From Magnetococcales bacterium (lineage in GTDB: Bacteria > Pseudomonadota > Magnetococcia > Magnetococcales > Magnetaquicoccaceae): a stretch of 41,237 bases of DNA. How positions within the stretch are numbered: position 1 is the first letter of the stretch; the number at the start of each line of letters is the position of its first letter. Shown here piece after piece: positions 8,195 through 16,049 of this stretch. The position numbers and the translations under genes were made by a program. The notes below the pieces were generated by a model that saw only the letters and a program-made list of their open reading frames with translations, was not told the DNA's origin and did no database searches. The stretch spans positions 1 through 41,237 of the forward strand of contig JADFWP010000023.1 of the NCBI GenBank assembly GCA_015234115.1, in the 5' to 3' direction.

Positions 8195-8267
8195 AGATGG
8201 AGCATGCTCAGGTGGGGAAGCCTGAAGCCTGTGATCGGCTCTTTGCCCCCAGGGAGGGGATGACGAC
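8195..8267 (+). promoter_or_regulatory. csrA leader with possible CsrA-binding sites
   Basis: The 93-base leader of csrA holds two ANGGA motifs: ATGGA at 8197-8201, touching the palindrome GAGCATGCTC (8200-8209), and AGGGA at 8251-8255, embedded in the Shine-Dalgarno region AGGGAGGGGA 8 bases before the ATG. CsrA is known to recognise GGA in loops and to repress its own translation in E. coli by covering the ribosome-binding site. The sites here are seen; autoregulation is inferred. Confidence 0.45.
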
Positions 8268-8501
8268 ATGTTGATACTGACGCGCAGAATCGGTGAAAGC
8301 CTGAACATCGGCGATGAGATCAAGATTACCCTGCTGGGCATCAAGGGCAATCAGGTACGCATCGGTATCGATGCCCCGCGCGATGTCGAGGTCCACCGGG
8401 AAGAGATTTACGACAAGATCAAACGGGAAACCCGCAAGGCCAATACCAAAATGTCCATCGACACCCTGGATGCCGCCTCGCGGATTCTGTCCAGGACGTA
8501 A
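8268..8501 (+). CDS. csrA: Carbon storage/translational regulator CsrA
   Basis: Dimeric RNA-binding protein acting on GGA-containing leaders, 77 residues. [18 protein letters not shown] at the N-terminus and [19 protein letters not shown] (about 28-46) are the hallmark beta strands, with R44-equivalent present for RNA contact. The tail (about 55-77) is longer than in E. coli CsrA. It closes the flagellar operon, as CsrA does near flagellin genes in many bacteria, where FliW antagonises it; no fliW is seen here. Likely regulates flagellar protein synthesis and itself. Confidence 0.96.
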   Translation: MLILTRRIGESLNIGDEIKITLLGIKGNQVRIGIDAPRDVEVHREEIYDKIKRETRKANTKMSIDTLDAASRILSRT

Positions 8502-8510
8502 TGTCGGGGG

Positions 8511-8881
8511 TTAACGGGCTGGTGGCGCAGTGGGAGCAGGTGCGGTCGGTGCCGTTGGCAGCCGCATCTCCTGGACTGCCGGGGCCTGGTAGACTGGTTG
8601 GGCGGGCGGTGTCTCCAGGAAGAAGAACATTGCGCCGATGATCAGGACCGCCTGAGCGGTGAACATGCCCGCCATCCAGGCCAGCAGGCTTGTCTTGGTG
8701 GAAACAAGAGTGGATGCAAGGTCGTTTCTGGTGATCGGATGATCCTGGTCTCGTGCTGCTTCGAACGGTTGCAAGGCTTTGAACAAGACTCTGACATAGG
8801 CTTCGGCATGGGCGCGGACCATTCCGGCAGCTTCCAATTTTTTCACAAAGGCCAATGTGTCAAAGGGGATGGTGCCCGCAT
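8511..8881 (-). CDS. DUF1640 (CCDC90-like) membrane protein, apparent -1 frameshift near the start
   Basis: The main frame (8511-8855) encodes LAFVKKLEAAGM, a helical region ending ITRNDLASTLVSTKTSLL, one membrane helix (AWMAGMFTAQAVLIIGAMFF) and a Pro/Ala-rich tail, resembling the DUF1640/CCDC90 coiled-coil family. In-frame codons upstream read TIPFDTLAFVKKL, the usual family start, but contain no ATG or GTG. The only well-placed start is ATG 8881 with AGAGGA 7 bases upstream, and it is in the +1-offset frame. Moving -1 at CCCTTTG (8861-8867 on the minus strand) restores the family sequence. Either a programmed slip, a mutation or sequencing error, or a weak TTG start at 8855. Function unknown; it faces csrA tail to tail. 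Confidence 0.6.
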
Positions 8882-8997
8882 GGCGGCTTCCTCTTGAGTT
8901 GGGTGACGATTCCAGTCTAGTATATCCCCTTGGACCGGTGTTTGTCCAATGAAATCCTGGTCACAGCTCCCAACCAAGTCGGCAGGAATCCGCAAAC

Positions 8998-10278
8998 GTG
9001 CATAAACGACTCCTGATGGTGGCCTTTCATTACCCGCCGGCTTTGGCGAGTGGGACGCAGCGTGCCTTGAGTTTTTCGCGCGATCTGTTGGAATTCGGCT
9101 GGGAGCCGATGATCCTGACCACCCGCGCCCTGGCCCACGAGAAGATCGACCCCGAGAGCCTCGACGAAATCCCCCCGGACATTCTGGTGCAGCGCATTCC
9201 CGCTCTGGATGCGGCGCGTCATCTGTCGCTGCGCGGACGCTATTTCCGCGCCACCGCCTGGCCGGATCGCTGGTCGAGCTGGTATCCCGGCGCGGTGGCG
9301 TGGGGGTTGTACCTGATCATGCGTCATCGTCCCCAGGTGATCTGGAGCACCTATCCGATTCCCACCACCCTGATGATCGCCCATACCCTGCACCGTCTCA
9401 CCGGTTTGCCCTGGGTGGTGGATCTGCGTGATCCGTTGGTGACCGGACAGCATCCCCGTGATCCGGGCCTGAAGAAAACCTTTGCCGATCTCGAACGCAA
9501 AAGCGTGGAGCGTGCGACCAAGGTGGTGGTCAGCACAGCCGGATTGAAACGGTTTCTGGCCGCGCGCTATCCGGAGTTGCCGGCGGAAAAGTGGGTGATG
9601 CTGCCGAACGGCTTCGACGAGAAGATCTTTCGCCGTTTCGATTCATTGGGCAAGCCGATGCAGCCCAGGCAGACCCCGCTGACACTGGTGCACGGAGGGA
9701 CGCTTTATACCGGCAGCGAGGAGCGCAATCCCGGACCGTTGCTCAACGTTCTGGCCCAGTTGCGCAAACAGGGCCGGATCGGCTCCCCGGAGGAGCATGG
9801 TCCGGATCGGATCGGTCTGCGGGTCATTCTGCGCGCCACCAGCCACGATGATATCATCAATGCGATGATCCGCAAGCGGGGGCTTGCCGATCTGGTCGTC
9901 ACCGCGCCCCCATTGCCCTATCAGCAGGCGTTGCAGGAGATGTTCCAGGCCGACGGGCTGTTGTTGTTCCAGGGAGAGAGTTTCAACCACCTGATTCCAG
10001 CCAAGTTGTTTGAATATCTCCGCGCCAACCGACCCATTCTGGCCTTCACCGGCGCGCAGGGGGATTCGGCCCGCATTCTGCGCGAGGCGGGGATGAACTC
10101 GGTCATTCCCTTGACCGAAGAGGCATTGATTCTGCCGGCCCTGCTGGAGTTTCTGGAAAGGATTCGCGCCGGCACCTCCGAGTTGCCGGACCGGAACATC
10201 GTCACCGGCTATTCCCGTCGCATTCAGGCGCAGCGGTTGGCCGGGGTGTGCGATGAACTGGTGCGGAGGACGACCTGA
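8998..10278 (+). CDS. Glycosyltransferase, GT4-like (GT-B fold)
   Basis: Probably transfers a sugar from a nucleotide donor onto a glycan or lipid; acceptor unknown. 426 residues. The N-terminal domain opens with KRLLMVAFHYPPALASGTQR, typical of the GT4-like family, with VVDLRDPLVT near residue 140. The C-terminal domain has LPNGFDEKIF (about 202), LVHGGTLYTGS, and a donor-site region LIPAKLFEYLRANRPILAF (about 331-349) carrying the E of the usual E-x-Y/A motif. GTG 8998 has GGCAGGA about 10 bases upstream. It is a lone glycosyltransferase; its last 77 bases overlap znuB tail to tail. Confidence 0.88.
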   Translation: MHKRLLMVAFHYPPALASGTQRALSFSRDLLEFGWEPMILTTRALAHEKIDPESLDEIPPDILVQRIPALDAARHLSLRGRYFRATAWPDRWSSWYPGAVAWGLYLIMRHRPQVIWSTYPIPTTLMIAHTLHRLTGLPWVVDLRDPLVTGQHPRDPGLKKTFADLERKSVERATKVVVSTAGLKRFLAARYPELPAEKWVMLPNGFDEKIFRRFDSLGKPMQPRQTPLTLVHGGTLYTGSEERNPGPLLNVLAQLRKQGRIGSPEEHGPDRIGLRVILRATSHDDIINAMIRKRGLADLVVTAPPLPYQQALQEMFQADGLLLFQGESFNHLIPAKLFEYLRANRPILAFTGAQGDSARILREAGMNSVIPLTEEALILPALLEFLERIRAGTSELPDRNIVTGYSRRIQAQRLAGVCDELVRRTT

Positions 10279-11068
10279 ACAGGTTGCGACCCTTGCTGGC
10301 CGCGAGCGTCACCCCGAACCAGCCACAGGCTATCAGCACGATGGCCGGGCCGCTCGGCAGATCCCAGCGATAGCTGGCCATGAGGCCGAAGAGGGTGCTG
10401 GCCGTGCCGATGAGGATGGCGCCTGCGGCCATTCCTTCGGGTGTGGAGGCCAGGGGACGGGCGGCGGCGGCTGGGATGACCAGCAGCGCGGTGATCAGCA
10501 GGGCGCCGACCACCTTGAGCGCCGCTGCCGTGACCAGGGCGGTCAGCAGCATGAACATCAGTCGCATCCGCACCACGGCCACGCCATCCAGTTGGGCCAA
10601 TCCCTCGTGAACCGTGGCATTCACCCAGTCGTTCCAGTAGCGATGGATCACCACGCCCACCAACCCCGCACCGGTCCAGATCCAGGCCACATCGCTCCAT
10701 CCGGCAGCCAGCACATCGCCGAAGAGATACGCCATCAGATCCACCCGCACCCCGTCGGTCAATGCCGTGGCAATCAATCCCAACGCCAGCGCGCCATGGG
10801 AGAAAATCCCCAGGGCCGCATCCGTGGGCAGTTCGGGGCGGCTTTGCATCCAGGTGACCAGCAGGGCGACGGTCAGACAGACCAGGGCAATGGCCACATT
10901 CATGTTCACCCCGGTGATCAGACCCAAGGCCACTCCCAGCAGCGAGGCGTGGGAGAGGGCGTCGCCAAAATAGGCCATGCGCCGCCATACCACGAAAACG
11001 CCCAGAGGTCCGGTGGCCAGGGCGATGCCGATGCCGGAAAGCAGCGCGCGCACCATGAAATCTTCCAT
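10202..11068 (-). CDS. znuB: Zinc/manganese ABC importer permease ZnuB-like
   Basis: Inner-membrane permease of a cluster A-I metal importer, 288 residues, with about seven to eight hydrophobic segments. The family signature GPLGVFVVWRRMAYFGDALSHAS lies near residues 20-43 (split here as GPLGVFVVWRRM then AYFGDALSHAS), and the transmission helix region is GALLITALLVIPAAAARPL near 205. The C-terminal tail after about residue 260 is hydrophilic and lies in the 77-base overlap with the glycosyltransferase. It starts 2 bases after znuC ends, so the pair is cotranscribed. The metal could be Zn, Mn or Fe; the histidine-rich ZnuC favours zinc. Confidence 0.88.
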   Translation of the reverse strand: MEDFMVRALLSGIGIALATGPLGVFVVWRRMAYFGDALSHASLLGVALGLITGVNMNVAIALVCLTVALLVTWMQSRPELPTDAALGIFSHGALALGLIATALTDGVRVDLMAYLFGDVLAAGWSDVAWIWTGAGLVGVVIHRYWNDWVNATVHEGLAQLDGVAVVRMRLMFMLLTALVTAAALKVVGALLITALLVIPAAAARPLASTPEGMAAGAILIGTASTLFGLMASYRWDLPSGPAIVLIACGWFGVTLAASKGRNLFRSSSAPVHRTPRPTAAPECDGNSR

Positions 11069-11070
11069 GG

Positions 11071-11829
11071 TCAGACCTCCCGGACCACCCCGCGCGGGGT
11101 GTGGCAGTGATCGTGATGATGTTGATAGAAGCCCACCGCAGGAATCTTGTCGCCGAACAGCAACTGGAATTCCGGCGTGGCGCGTACGGCGGTCGGGGAG
11201 CCGGAACAGCAGACATGACGATTGAGGCAGATCACCCGGTTCGCCCCGGCCATGACAAAATGAAGATTGTGCGAAACCAGCAGAATGGCCATCCCTTTGT
11301 CGCGCCGCAGTTCATCCATGAAGGCGTGCAACTGCTCTTCGCCGGTCAGATCGAGTCCCTGGGCCGGTTCGTCGAGCACCAGCAGATCGGGATTGCGGCT
11401 CAAGGCGCGGGTCAGCAGCACCCGTTGCATCTCCCCGCCCGAAAGGGCATGCATGGGACGATGCAAAAGATGGTCGCAACCAAGCCGTTCCAGAATCGCC
11501 ATGGGCGCGGCGGCATCCGGGGCCGAAAGCGCGATGAACCGGGCCACGGTCAGGGGCAGCACCGCATCCACCCGCAACCGTTGCGGCACATGGCCCATCA
11601 CCAGTCCAGCCCGTCGGGTCACCCGGCCACCCGACAGCGGAATCAATCCCAACAGCGCGGCCAGCAGTGTGGATTTGCCCGCGCCGTTTGGACCGATGAT
11701 GGTGACGATCTCCCGGGCATGCACCACCAGATCCACCTCGCGCAGCAATGCCTCGCCGCCGCGCGTGACACAGAGGCCATGCGCTTCCAGCAGCACGGCG
11801 GAATCCGAAGCTGAATTTTTTCTATTCAT
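11071..11829 (-). CDS. znuC: Metal ABC importer ATPase ZnuC-like
   Basis: ATPase driving the ZnuB permease, about 252 residues. Walker [11 protein letters not shown]-loop region HVPQR, signature LSGGEMQR, Walker [13 protein letters not shown] and H-loop LLVSHNLH are all present. The C-terminus holds HHHDHCHTP, a plausible zinc-sensing or metal-buffering tail. The frame continues to a GTG at 11883, but a TTGACG -35 candidate (11872-11877) would lie inside that longer gene, so ATG 11829 is preferred; neither has a strong ribosome-binding site. No periplasmic ZnuA or zur gene is in the window. Confidence 0.88.
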   Translation of the reverse strand: MNRKNSASDSAVLLEAHGLCVTRGGEALLREVDLVVHAREIVTIIGPNGAGKSTLLAALLGLIPLSGGRVTRRAGLVMGHVPQRLRVDAVLPLTVARFIALSAPDAAAPMAILERLGCDHLLHRPMHALSGGEMQRVLLTRALSRNPDLLVLDEPAQGLDLTGEEQLHAFMDELRRDKGMAILLVSHNLHFVMAGANRVICLNRHVCCSGSPTAVRATPEFQLLFGDKIPAVGFYQHHHDHCHTPRGVVREV

Positions 11830-11838
11830 TTCGTTATG

Positions 11839-11877
11839 CGATTGGGGTACAATCGACTTTTCATCAGGTGGCGTCAA
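11839..11877 (-). promoter_or_regulatory. Candidate znuCB promoter with small palindrome
   Basis: On the minus strand TTGACG (11877-11872) is followed by a 17-base spacer and GATTGT (11854-11849), a good -35 with a poor -10. An inverted repeat CGATT-N7-AATCG (11839-11855) overlaps the -10, which is where a repressor such as Zur would act. It does not match the long GAAATGTTATA-type Zur box known from alphaproteobacteria, so the regulator is open. Confidence 0.3.
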
Positions 11878-11969
11878 ATCCACGACCTCATCCGGGGTTG
11901 CCCGACAGCAAAATGCAAGGGTATCTGGTCCGGTGGAGCGCCGTCAACTCAATACGGGAGATATCGATC

Positions 11970-13037
11970 ATGCCATTGGCTTCCTTGCGGCAACTCCTGG
12001 ATCACGCCGCCCAGCACGATTACGGAATTCCTGCCTTCAATGTCAACAACATGGAACAGGTGCGGGCCATTCTGCGCGCCGCCGACGAGACCGACAGTCC
12101 GGTGATTCTCCAGGCCTCGGCGGGCGCGCGGAAATATGCGGGCGAGGCCTTCTTGCGCCATCAGATTCTGGCGGCCCTGGAGGTCTATCCCCATCTGCCG
12201 GTGGTGATGCATCAGGATCACGGCCAGTCCCCGGCGGTCTGCTATGCCGCGATCCGCAGCGGTTTCACCAGCGTGATGATGGACGGCTCGCTGCGGGAGG
12301 ATGGCAAAACCCCCGCCTCCTATGATTACAATGTGGCCACCACAGCCAAGGTGGTCGAGATGGCCCATGCCATCGGTGTGTCGGTGGAAGGGGAGTTGGG
12401 CGTTCTCGGCTCGCTGGAGACCGGCAAGGCCGGGGAGGAAGATGGTCATGGCGCCGAAGGCTCCCTGGAAAAGGATCGGTTGTTGACCGATCCCGAGGAG
12501 GCGGCCCGTTTTGTGGCAGCCACCCAGGTCGATGCTTTGGCCATCGCCATTGGCACCTCCCATGGTGCCTACAAATTCAGTCGCAAACCCACCGGCGAAA
12601 TCCTGGCCATCGACCGCATCAAGGCCATCCATGCCCGTCTGCCCAATACCCATCTGGTGATGCACGGCTCCTCCTCGGTTCCCCAGGAGTTGCTGGCCAT
12701 CATCAATGCCCATGGCGGCGCCATTCCCGAAACCTATGGCGTGCCGGTGGAAGAGATTCAGACCGGAATCCGGTTCGGCGTGCGCAAGATCAACATCGAT
12801 ACCGATCTGCGTCTGGCCATGACCGGTGCGATCCGCAAGGTTTTTGCCGAAAAGCCGGGTGAGTTCGATCCGCGCAAATATCTGCGTCCAGCCGAGGATG
12901 CGGCCTATCGGGTCTGCAAGGAGCGGTTCGAGCAGTTCGGCACGGCGGGCAAAGCCTCGAAGATTCGTGTGATCGATCTGGAAACAATGGCCGCCGAATA
13001 TGCGGCTGGTCGGTTGGCCCCCCGTATCGAGGATTAA
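11970..13037 (+). CDS. fba: Class II fructose-1,6-bisphosphate aldolase (Calvin-cycle type)
   Basis: Zinc-dependent cleavage/condensation of fructose-1,6-bisphosphate and dihydroxyacetone phosphate plus glyceraldehyde-3-phosphate; this subtype also serves sedoheptulose-1,7-bisphosphate in the Calvin cycle. 355 residues. Zinc ligands lie in [10 protein letters not shown] (HxDH near residue 80) and later in GTSHGAYKF and [25 protein letters not shown] binds phosphate. [12 protein letters not shown] is the standard N-terminus. ATG 11970 has GGGAG 9 bases upstream; the longer open frame to 11868 is not supported. No RuBisCO or phosphoribulokinase gene is nearby, so autotrophy is not shown. Confidence 0.95.
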   Translation: MPLASLRQLLDHAAQHDYGIPAFNVNNMEQVRAILRAADETDSPVILQASAGARKYAGEAFLRHQILAALEVYPHLPVVMHQDHGQSPAVCYAAIRSGFTSVMMDGSLREDGKTPASYDYNVATTAKVVEMAHAIGVSVEGELGVLGSLETGKAGEEDGHGAEGSLEKDRLLTDPEEAARFVAATQVDALAIAIGTSHGAYKFSRKPTGEILAIDRIKAIHARLPNTHLVMHGSSSVPQELLAIINAHGGAIPETYGVPVEEIQTGIRFGVRKINIDTDLRLAMTGAIRKVFAEKPGEFDPRKYLRPAEDAAYRVCKERFEQFGTAGKASKIRVIDLETMAAEYAAGRLAPRIED

Positions 13038-13042
13038 GCGCC

Positions 13043-14617
13043 TTGTCTCCCCTCATCCCTTTGCTGTTCGTGTCTGCTCTGCTGGTCAGCGGTCCGGCGT
13101 TGGCGGTTCAGTCCAATCCCTGCGCCGTGGCCAGGGAGATCGAAACCAAGGCCATCGCGTTGCTCGATGCCAAGCCGGACGACGCCCTGAAAGCCTTTGA
13201 AAATGCCCATGCCACCTGTGCCAGCGATCCGGTGATCGGTTTCAATCTGGGCCTGGCCTATCATCAGGCCGGCAGGAAGAAACAGGCCATGGAAACCTGG
13301 GAAAAGCTGCACGAGACTTTCCCGGATCATGTCAAGACCATTGCCAATCTGGCCTGGGTCAAGTTCGAACTGGGGGATGATCACAAGGCTCATCTGCTGG
13401 CTTCGGAAGGATTTTCCAAGCAACCCGGCAATCTGGCCCTGGCGCACACCAAACTTTTTGCGCTTTTCCGTCGCGGCAACTATCTGGAGGCCTATGACTG
13501 GATCATGCGCATGGTGGCTCGGGAACGGGAGGAGAAGGGGACTGGTCTCAAAGGCGAACGGGTGGAACAGTGGCGTGAGATGGCAGCCGGCTTCGTGACC
13601 GAAACCCTGTGGCGTCAGTTCCGCCAGGGGGAACGGATGGAGGCTTTGCGTCAGTCGATCAATCTGCTGGTCAAGGAATATCCGAGCGAAGCGGGCTTCG
13701 TGCGCACCAAGGATCAACTGCTGCTCGCCTATACCGATCCCGAGGCGGAAATTCCGTTTCCCCGCGCCCTGCCGCACGAAACCTGGGCCAAATCCGGTGA
13801 TGTGGATGACCAGAGCGCCATGCTCGATTATCGCATCCAGGCCCTGCCAGGGCTGACCGCCTGGCAGAAACGTCCCGATGCCTATGCCGTGGTGGCGGGC
13901 ATCAGTCACTACAAGCGGATCCGGGCGCGTCACTTCGCGGACCGGGATGCCACCAATTTCCATCGTCTGGTGACCAAACGCGGGATTTTCCTGGACGATG
14001 CGGATCACGTCCGGTTGCGTCTCAACAACGCTGCCGATCATGTCACCTTGCGCCAGGATCTGGAGTGGTTGATCAAGCAGGGTCAGAACAATCCCAACAC
14101 CGCTTTGCTGTTCTACTTTTCCGGCCTGGGCATCCCCCACGGCAACGACGCTCTGTTGCTGCCTGCCAACAGCCAGCTTTCCAGCCTGGACGGCGACCAT
14201 GCCATTTCCCTCTCCTGGCTGCAATCGGCTCTGGCGCGCCTGCCCAACAAGGATGTGGTCGTTTTGCTGGATGTCTGCTTCAACAACACGCCCGAGTGTG
14301 CCATCCAGAACGGTCAATCTGCGGCGACCCCGCCTCGGGGACTTTTTCTGCAAGGCAAGCCCATGGCCGTGGCTGCCGACAAGCAGGGCGCGGCACTCCA
14401 TGGACAGGGCCAACAGGGCGCGTTCACCTGGCATCTGCTCAAAGGCATGCTCGGCGACGCAGATGGATTCCCGGCAGGCAAGAAGGATGGCTGGGTGGAT
14501 CTCACCGAAGCCTTTGCCTACCTGAGAGTCGGTCTGGCCCAAAACACTCCACCGGCGGATCCGATCCTGTCGGTCCCCACCCAGATGCGCCTGACCCGCA
14601 CTGGAGGCGAACAATGA
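13043..14617 (+). CDS. Exported TPR + caspase-fold (C14) protein lacking the usual catalytic His
   Basis: 524 residues. A hydrophobic N-terminus (LLFVSALLVSGPALA) suggests export to the periplasm. Residues about 25-170 form TPR-like helical repeats (for example PVIGFNLGLAYHQAGRKKQA). From about 285 a caspase/metacaspase-like domain begins with YAVVAGISHYK; the p20 strand reads LLFYFSGLGIPHG, so the family SGHG histidine is Leu362, while the cysteine strand VVVLLDVCFNNTP keeps Cys412. It may therefore be a pseudo-protease or use the nearby His of IPHG. TTG 13043, 5 bases after fba, is the only in-frame start before the signal. It ends in an ATGA overlap with the FGE-like gene. Role unknown. 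Confidence 0.75.
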   Translation: MSPLIPLLFVSALLVSGPALAVQSNPCAVAREIETKAIALLDAKPDDALKAFENAHATCASDPVIGFNLGLAYHQAGRKKQAMETWEKLHETFPDHVKTIANLAWVKFELGDDHKAHLLASEGFSKQPGNLALAHTKLFALFRRGNYLEAYDWIMRMVAREREEKGTGLKGERVEQWREMAAGFVTETLWRQFRQGERMEALRQSINLLVKEYPSEAGFVRTKDQLLLAYTDPEAEIPFPRALPHETWAKSGDVDDQSAMLDYRIQALPGLTAWQKRPDAYAVVAGISHYKRIRARHFADRDATNFHRLVTKRGIFLDDADHVRLRLNNAADHVTLRQDLEWLIKQGQNNPNTALLFYFSGLGIPHGNDALLLPANSQLSSLDGDHAISLSWLQSALARLPNKDVVVLLDVCFNNTPECAIQNGQSAATPPRGLFLQGKPMAVAADKQGAALHGQGQQGAFTWHLLKGMLGDADGFPAGKKDGWVDLTEAFAYLRVGLAQNTPPADPILSVPTQMRLTRTGGEQ

Positions 14618-15543
14618 TTGCACTCTTTCGCAACAATTCGTTGTGCCATCGGGCCGTTCGGACGCGCGCCGGAGCCTGGTTGCTGGGCCTGATGTTTCTG
14701 ATCCCGGCAGTCGTCGATGCGGGACTGATCAACGAGTGGGAGCCTCTGGATCTGGAAGGAAGCACGATCAAACCCGCGCTGGTCGTCAAAGCCGGTCAGC
14801 CCTGGCGCGATCCCACCAGCGAAGCCTCGCTGCTCTGGATCAACGGCGGTTGTTTTCCCATGGGGTCCCCCCCCAGAGCCGATGGCCGCGAAACCGATGA
14901 GGGACCGGTCCATGAGGTCTGCGTCAACGATTTCTGGCTGGGCGAGACCGAAGTCACCCAGGGTCAGTGGCGTCGGGTGATGCACAACAATCCTTCCCGG
15001 TTCCGCAAAGGGGACAACTATCCGGTGGAAAGCGTCTCGCGGGAAGAGGTCAACGAGTTCATTGCCACCCTCAACGCCCAGGTCCGTTTGAATGTCCAGT
15101 TCCGTCTGCCCACGGAAGCGGAATGGGAGTTCGCCTGTCGCGGGGGAGGACAGCGCATTGTCTTTCCGGGAGGGAGCGATCCGGCCCGCGTGGCCTGGTT
15201 TGGCGGCAACAGCAACGGCACCACCCAACCCGTTGGTCAGCGTCCCGCCAACCGGTTGGGATTGCGGGATATGAGCGGCAATGTCTGGGAGTGGATCCAG
15301 GATCTCTATCAGCCCGGCTATGGCCAACAGGATCCTGTCAAAACGCCGGGTTATGCCTCTTTTCACACCATTCGCGGGGGGGGATGGCAGGATGACCCCT
15401 CGGCATTGCGTTGTGCCAATCGTGGATTTCAGTCGCTGACCTCCCGTCGTCCGGATCTGGGATTGCGTCTGGCGGCCTCTCCCAGAATCAAGGAGAAAAA
15501 GGTCAAGATTCGGCAAACCGACAGCAAGCATATGCCCTTTTGA
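14614..15543 (+). CDS. Exported formylglycine-generating-enzyme-like (SUMF1) domain protein
   Basis: 309 residues with a signal peptide or anchor (WLLGLMFLIPAVVDAG). The FGE-sulfatase fold is clear: FPMGSPPRADGRETDEGP, DFWLGETEVTQGQW, FRLPTEAEWEFACRGG, GLRDMSGNVWEWIQDLY, and RGGGWQDDPSALRCANRG. The copper-binding cysteine pair of true FGE (C-x4-C after GGSW) is absent; only Cys267 remains in this strand, so oxidation of a sulfatase cysteine is unlikely. Such domains often act as binding or accessory modules. ATG 14614 overlaps the stop of the caspase-fold gene by 4 bases, implying coupled synthesis and a shared job in the envelope. Confidence 0.88.
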   Translation: MIALFRNNSLCHRAVRTRAGAWLLGLMFLIPAVVDAGLINEWEPLDLEGSTIKPALVVKAGQPWRDPTSEASLLWINGGCFPMGSPPRADGRETDEGPVHEVCVNDFWLGETEVTQGQWRRVMHNNPSRFRKGDNYPVESVSREEVNEFIATLNAQVRLNVQFRLPTEAEWEFACRGGGQRIVFPGGSDPARVAWFGGNSNGTTQPVGQRPANRLGLRDMSGNVWEWIQDLYQPGYGQQDPVKTPGYASFHTIRGGGWQDDPSALRCANRGFQSLTSRRPDLGLRLAASPRIKEKKVKIRQTDSKHMPF

Positions 15544-15574
15544 CGTGTTCTACCGCGACTCACAGGGGTATGAC

Positions 15575-16021
15575 ATGAGCACCATTCTTAACATGATGGA
15601 GGCAATCCCCTTTTTTGCCCCCTTCACCGATCCGGAGAAACGGCTGCTGGCCGAGCATGTCCACTGTTTCGAGTTGTTCAAAAGTGGCGAGGTGATCATC
15701 CAGGAGGGGGATACCCAGGACTCCTCTCTTTATATTATTCTCAATGGTGCGGCCCTGGTACGCAAGGATGACCATCCGGAACACATCATCGCCTATCTGG
15801 AAGCGGGATCGATCATTGGCGAGGCGGCTTTTCTGGTGGGGGGGCGTCGCCGCATGGCCAGTGTGGTGGCAGAAGGGTTGGTGAATGTATTCAAGCTGGA
15901 TCAGCATGCCTTGGCGCAGTTCGATTGTCCGTTTCAACTCAAACTCACCCAGCAATTGGTGATCATCATCGTCGAACGGCTTGAGAAGATGAATGATGCC
16001 CTGGCGGAATTGATGGGATGA
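15575..16021 (+). CDS. Cyclic nucleotide-binding domain protein
   Basis: A stand-alone cNMP-binding fold of 148 residues: IPFFAPFTDPEKRLLAEH, the GEVIIQEGDTQDSSLYIIL strand pair, and the phosphate-binding cassette region GSIIGEAAFLVGGRRRMAS (about 93-111), where the R of RMAS fits the phosphate-contacting position. There is no DNA-binding HTH and no enzymatic domain, so it must act through a partner. ATG 15575 with AGGGG 6 to 8 bases upstream is preferred over GTG 15545. It lies 31 bases after the FGE-like gene and 28 before the cytochrome, so probably in one transcript with both. Confidence 0.88.
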   Translation: MSTILNMMEAIPFFAPFTDPEKRLLAEHVHCFELFKSGEVIIQEGDTQDSSLYIILNGAALVRKDDHPEHIIAYLEAGSIIGEAAFLVGGRRRMASVVAEGLVNVFKLDQHALAQFDCPFQLKLTQQLVIIIVERLEKMNDALAELMG

Positions 16022-16049
16022 ATCAACCACTTTGACGGGAAAATCCAAT

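Noticed and set aside
13034..14623. 529-codon minus-strand open frame opposite the caspase-fold gene
   Set aside because: Shadow of the real gene; no ribosome-binding site or domain.
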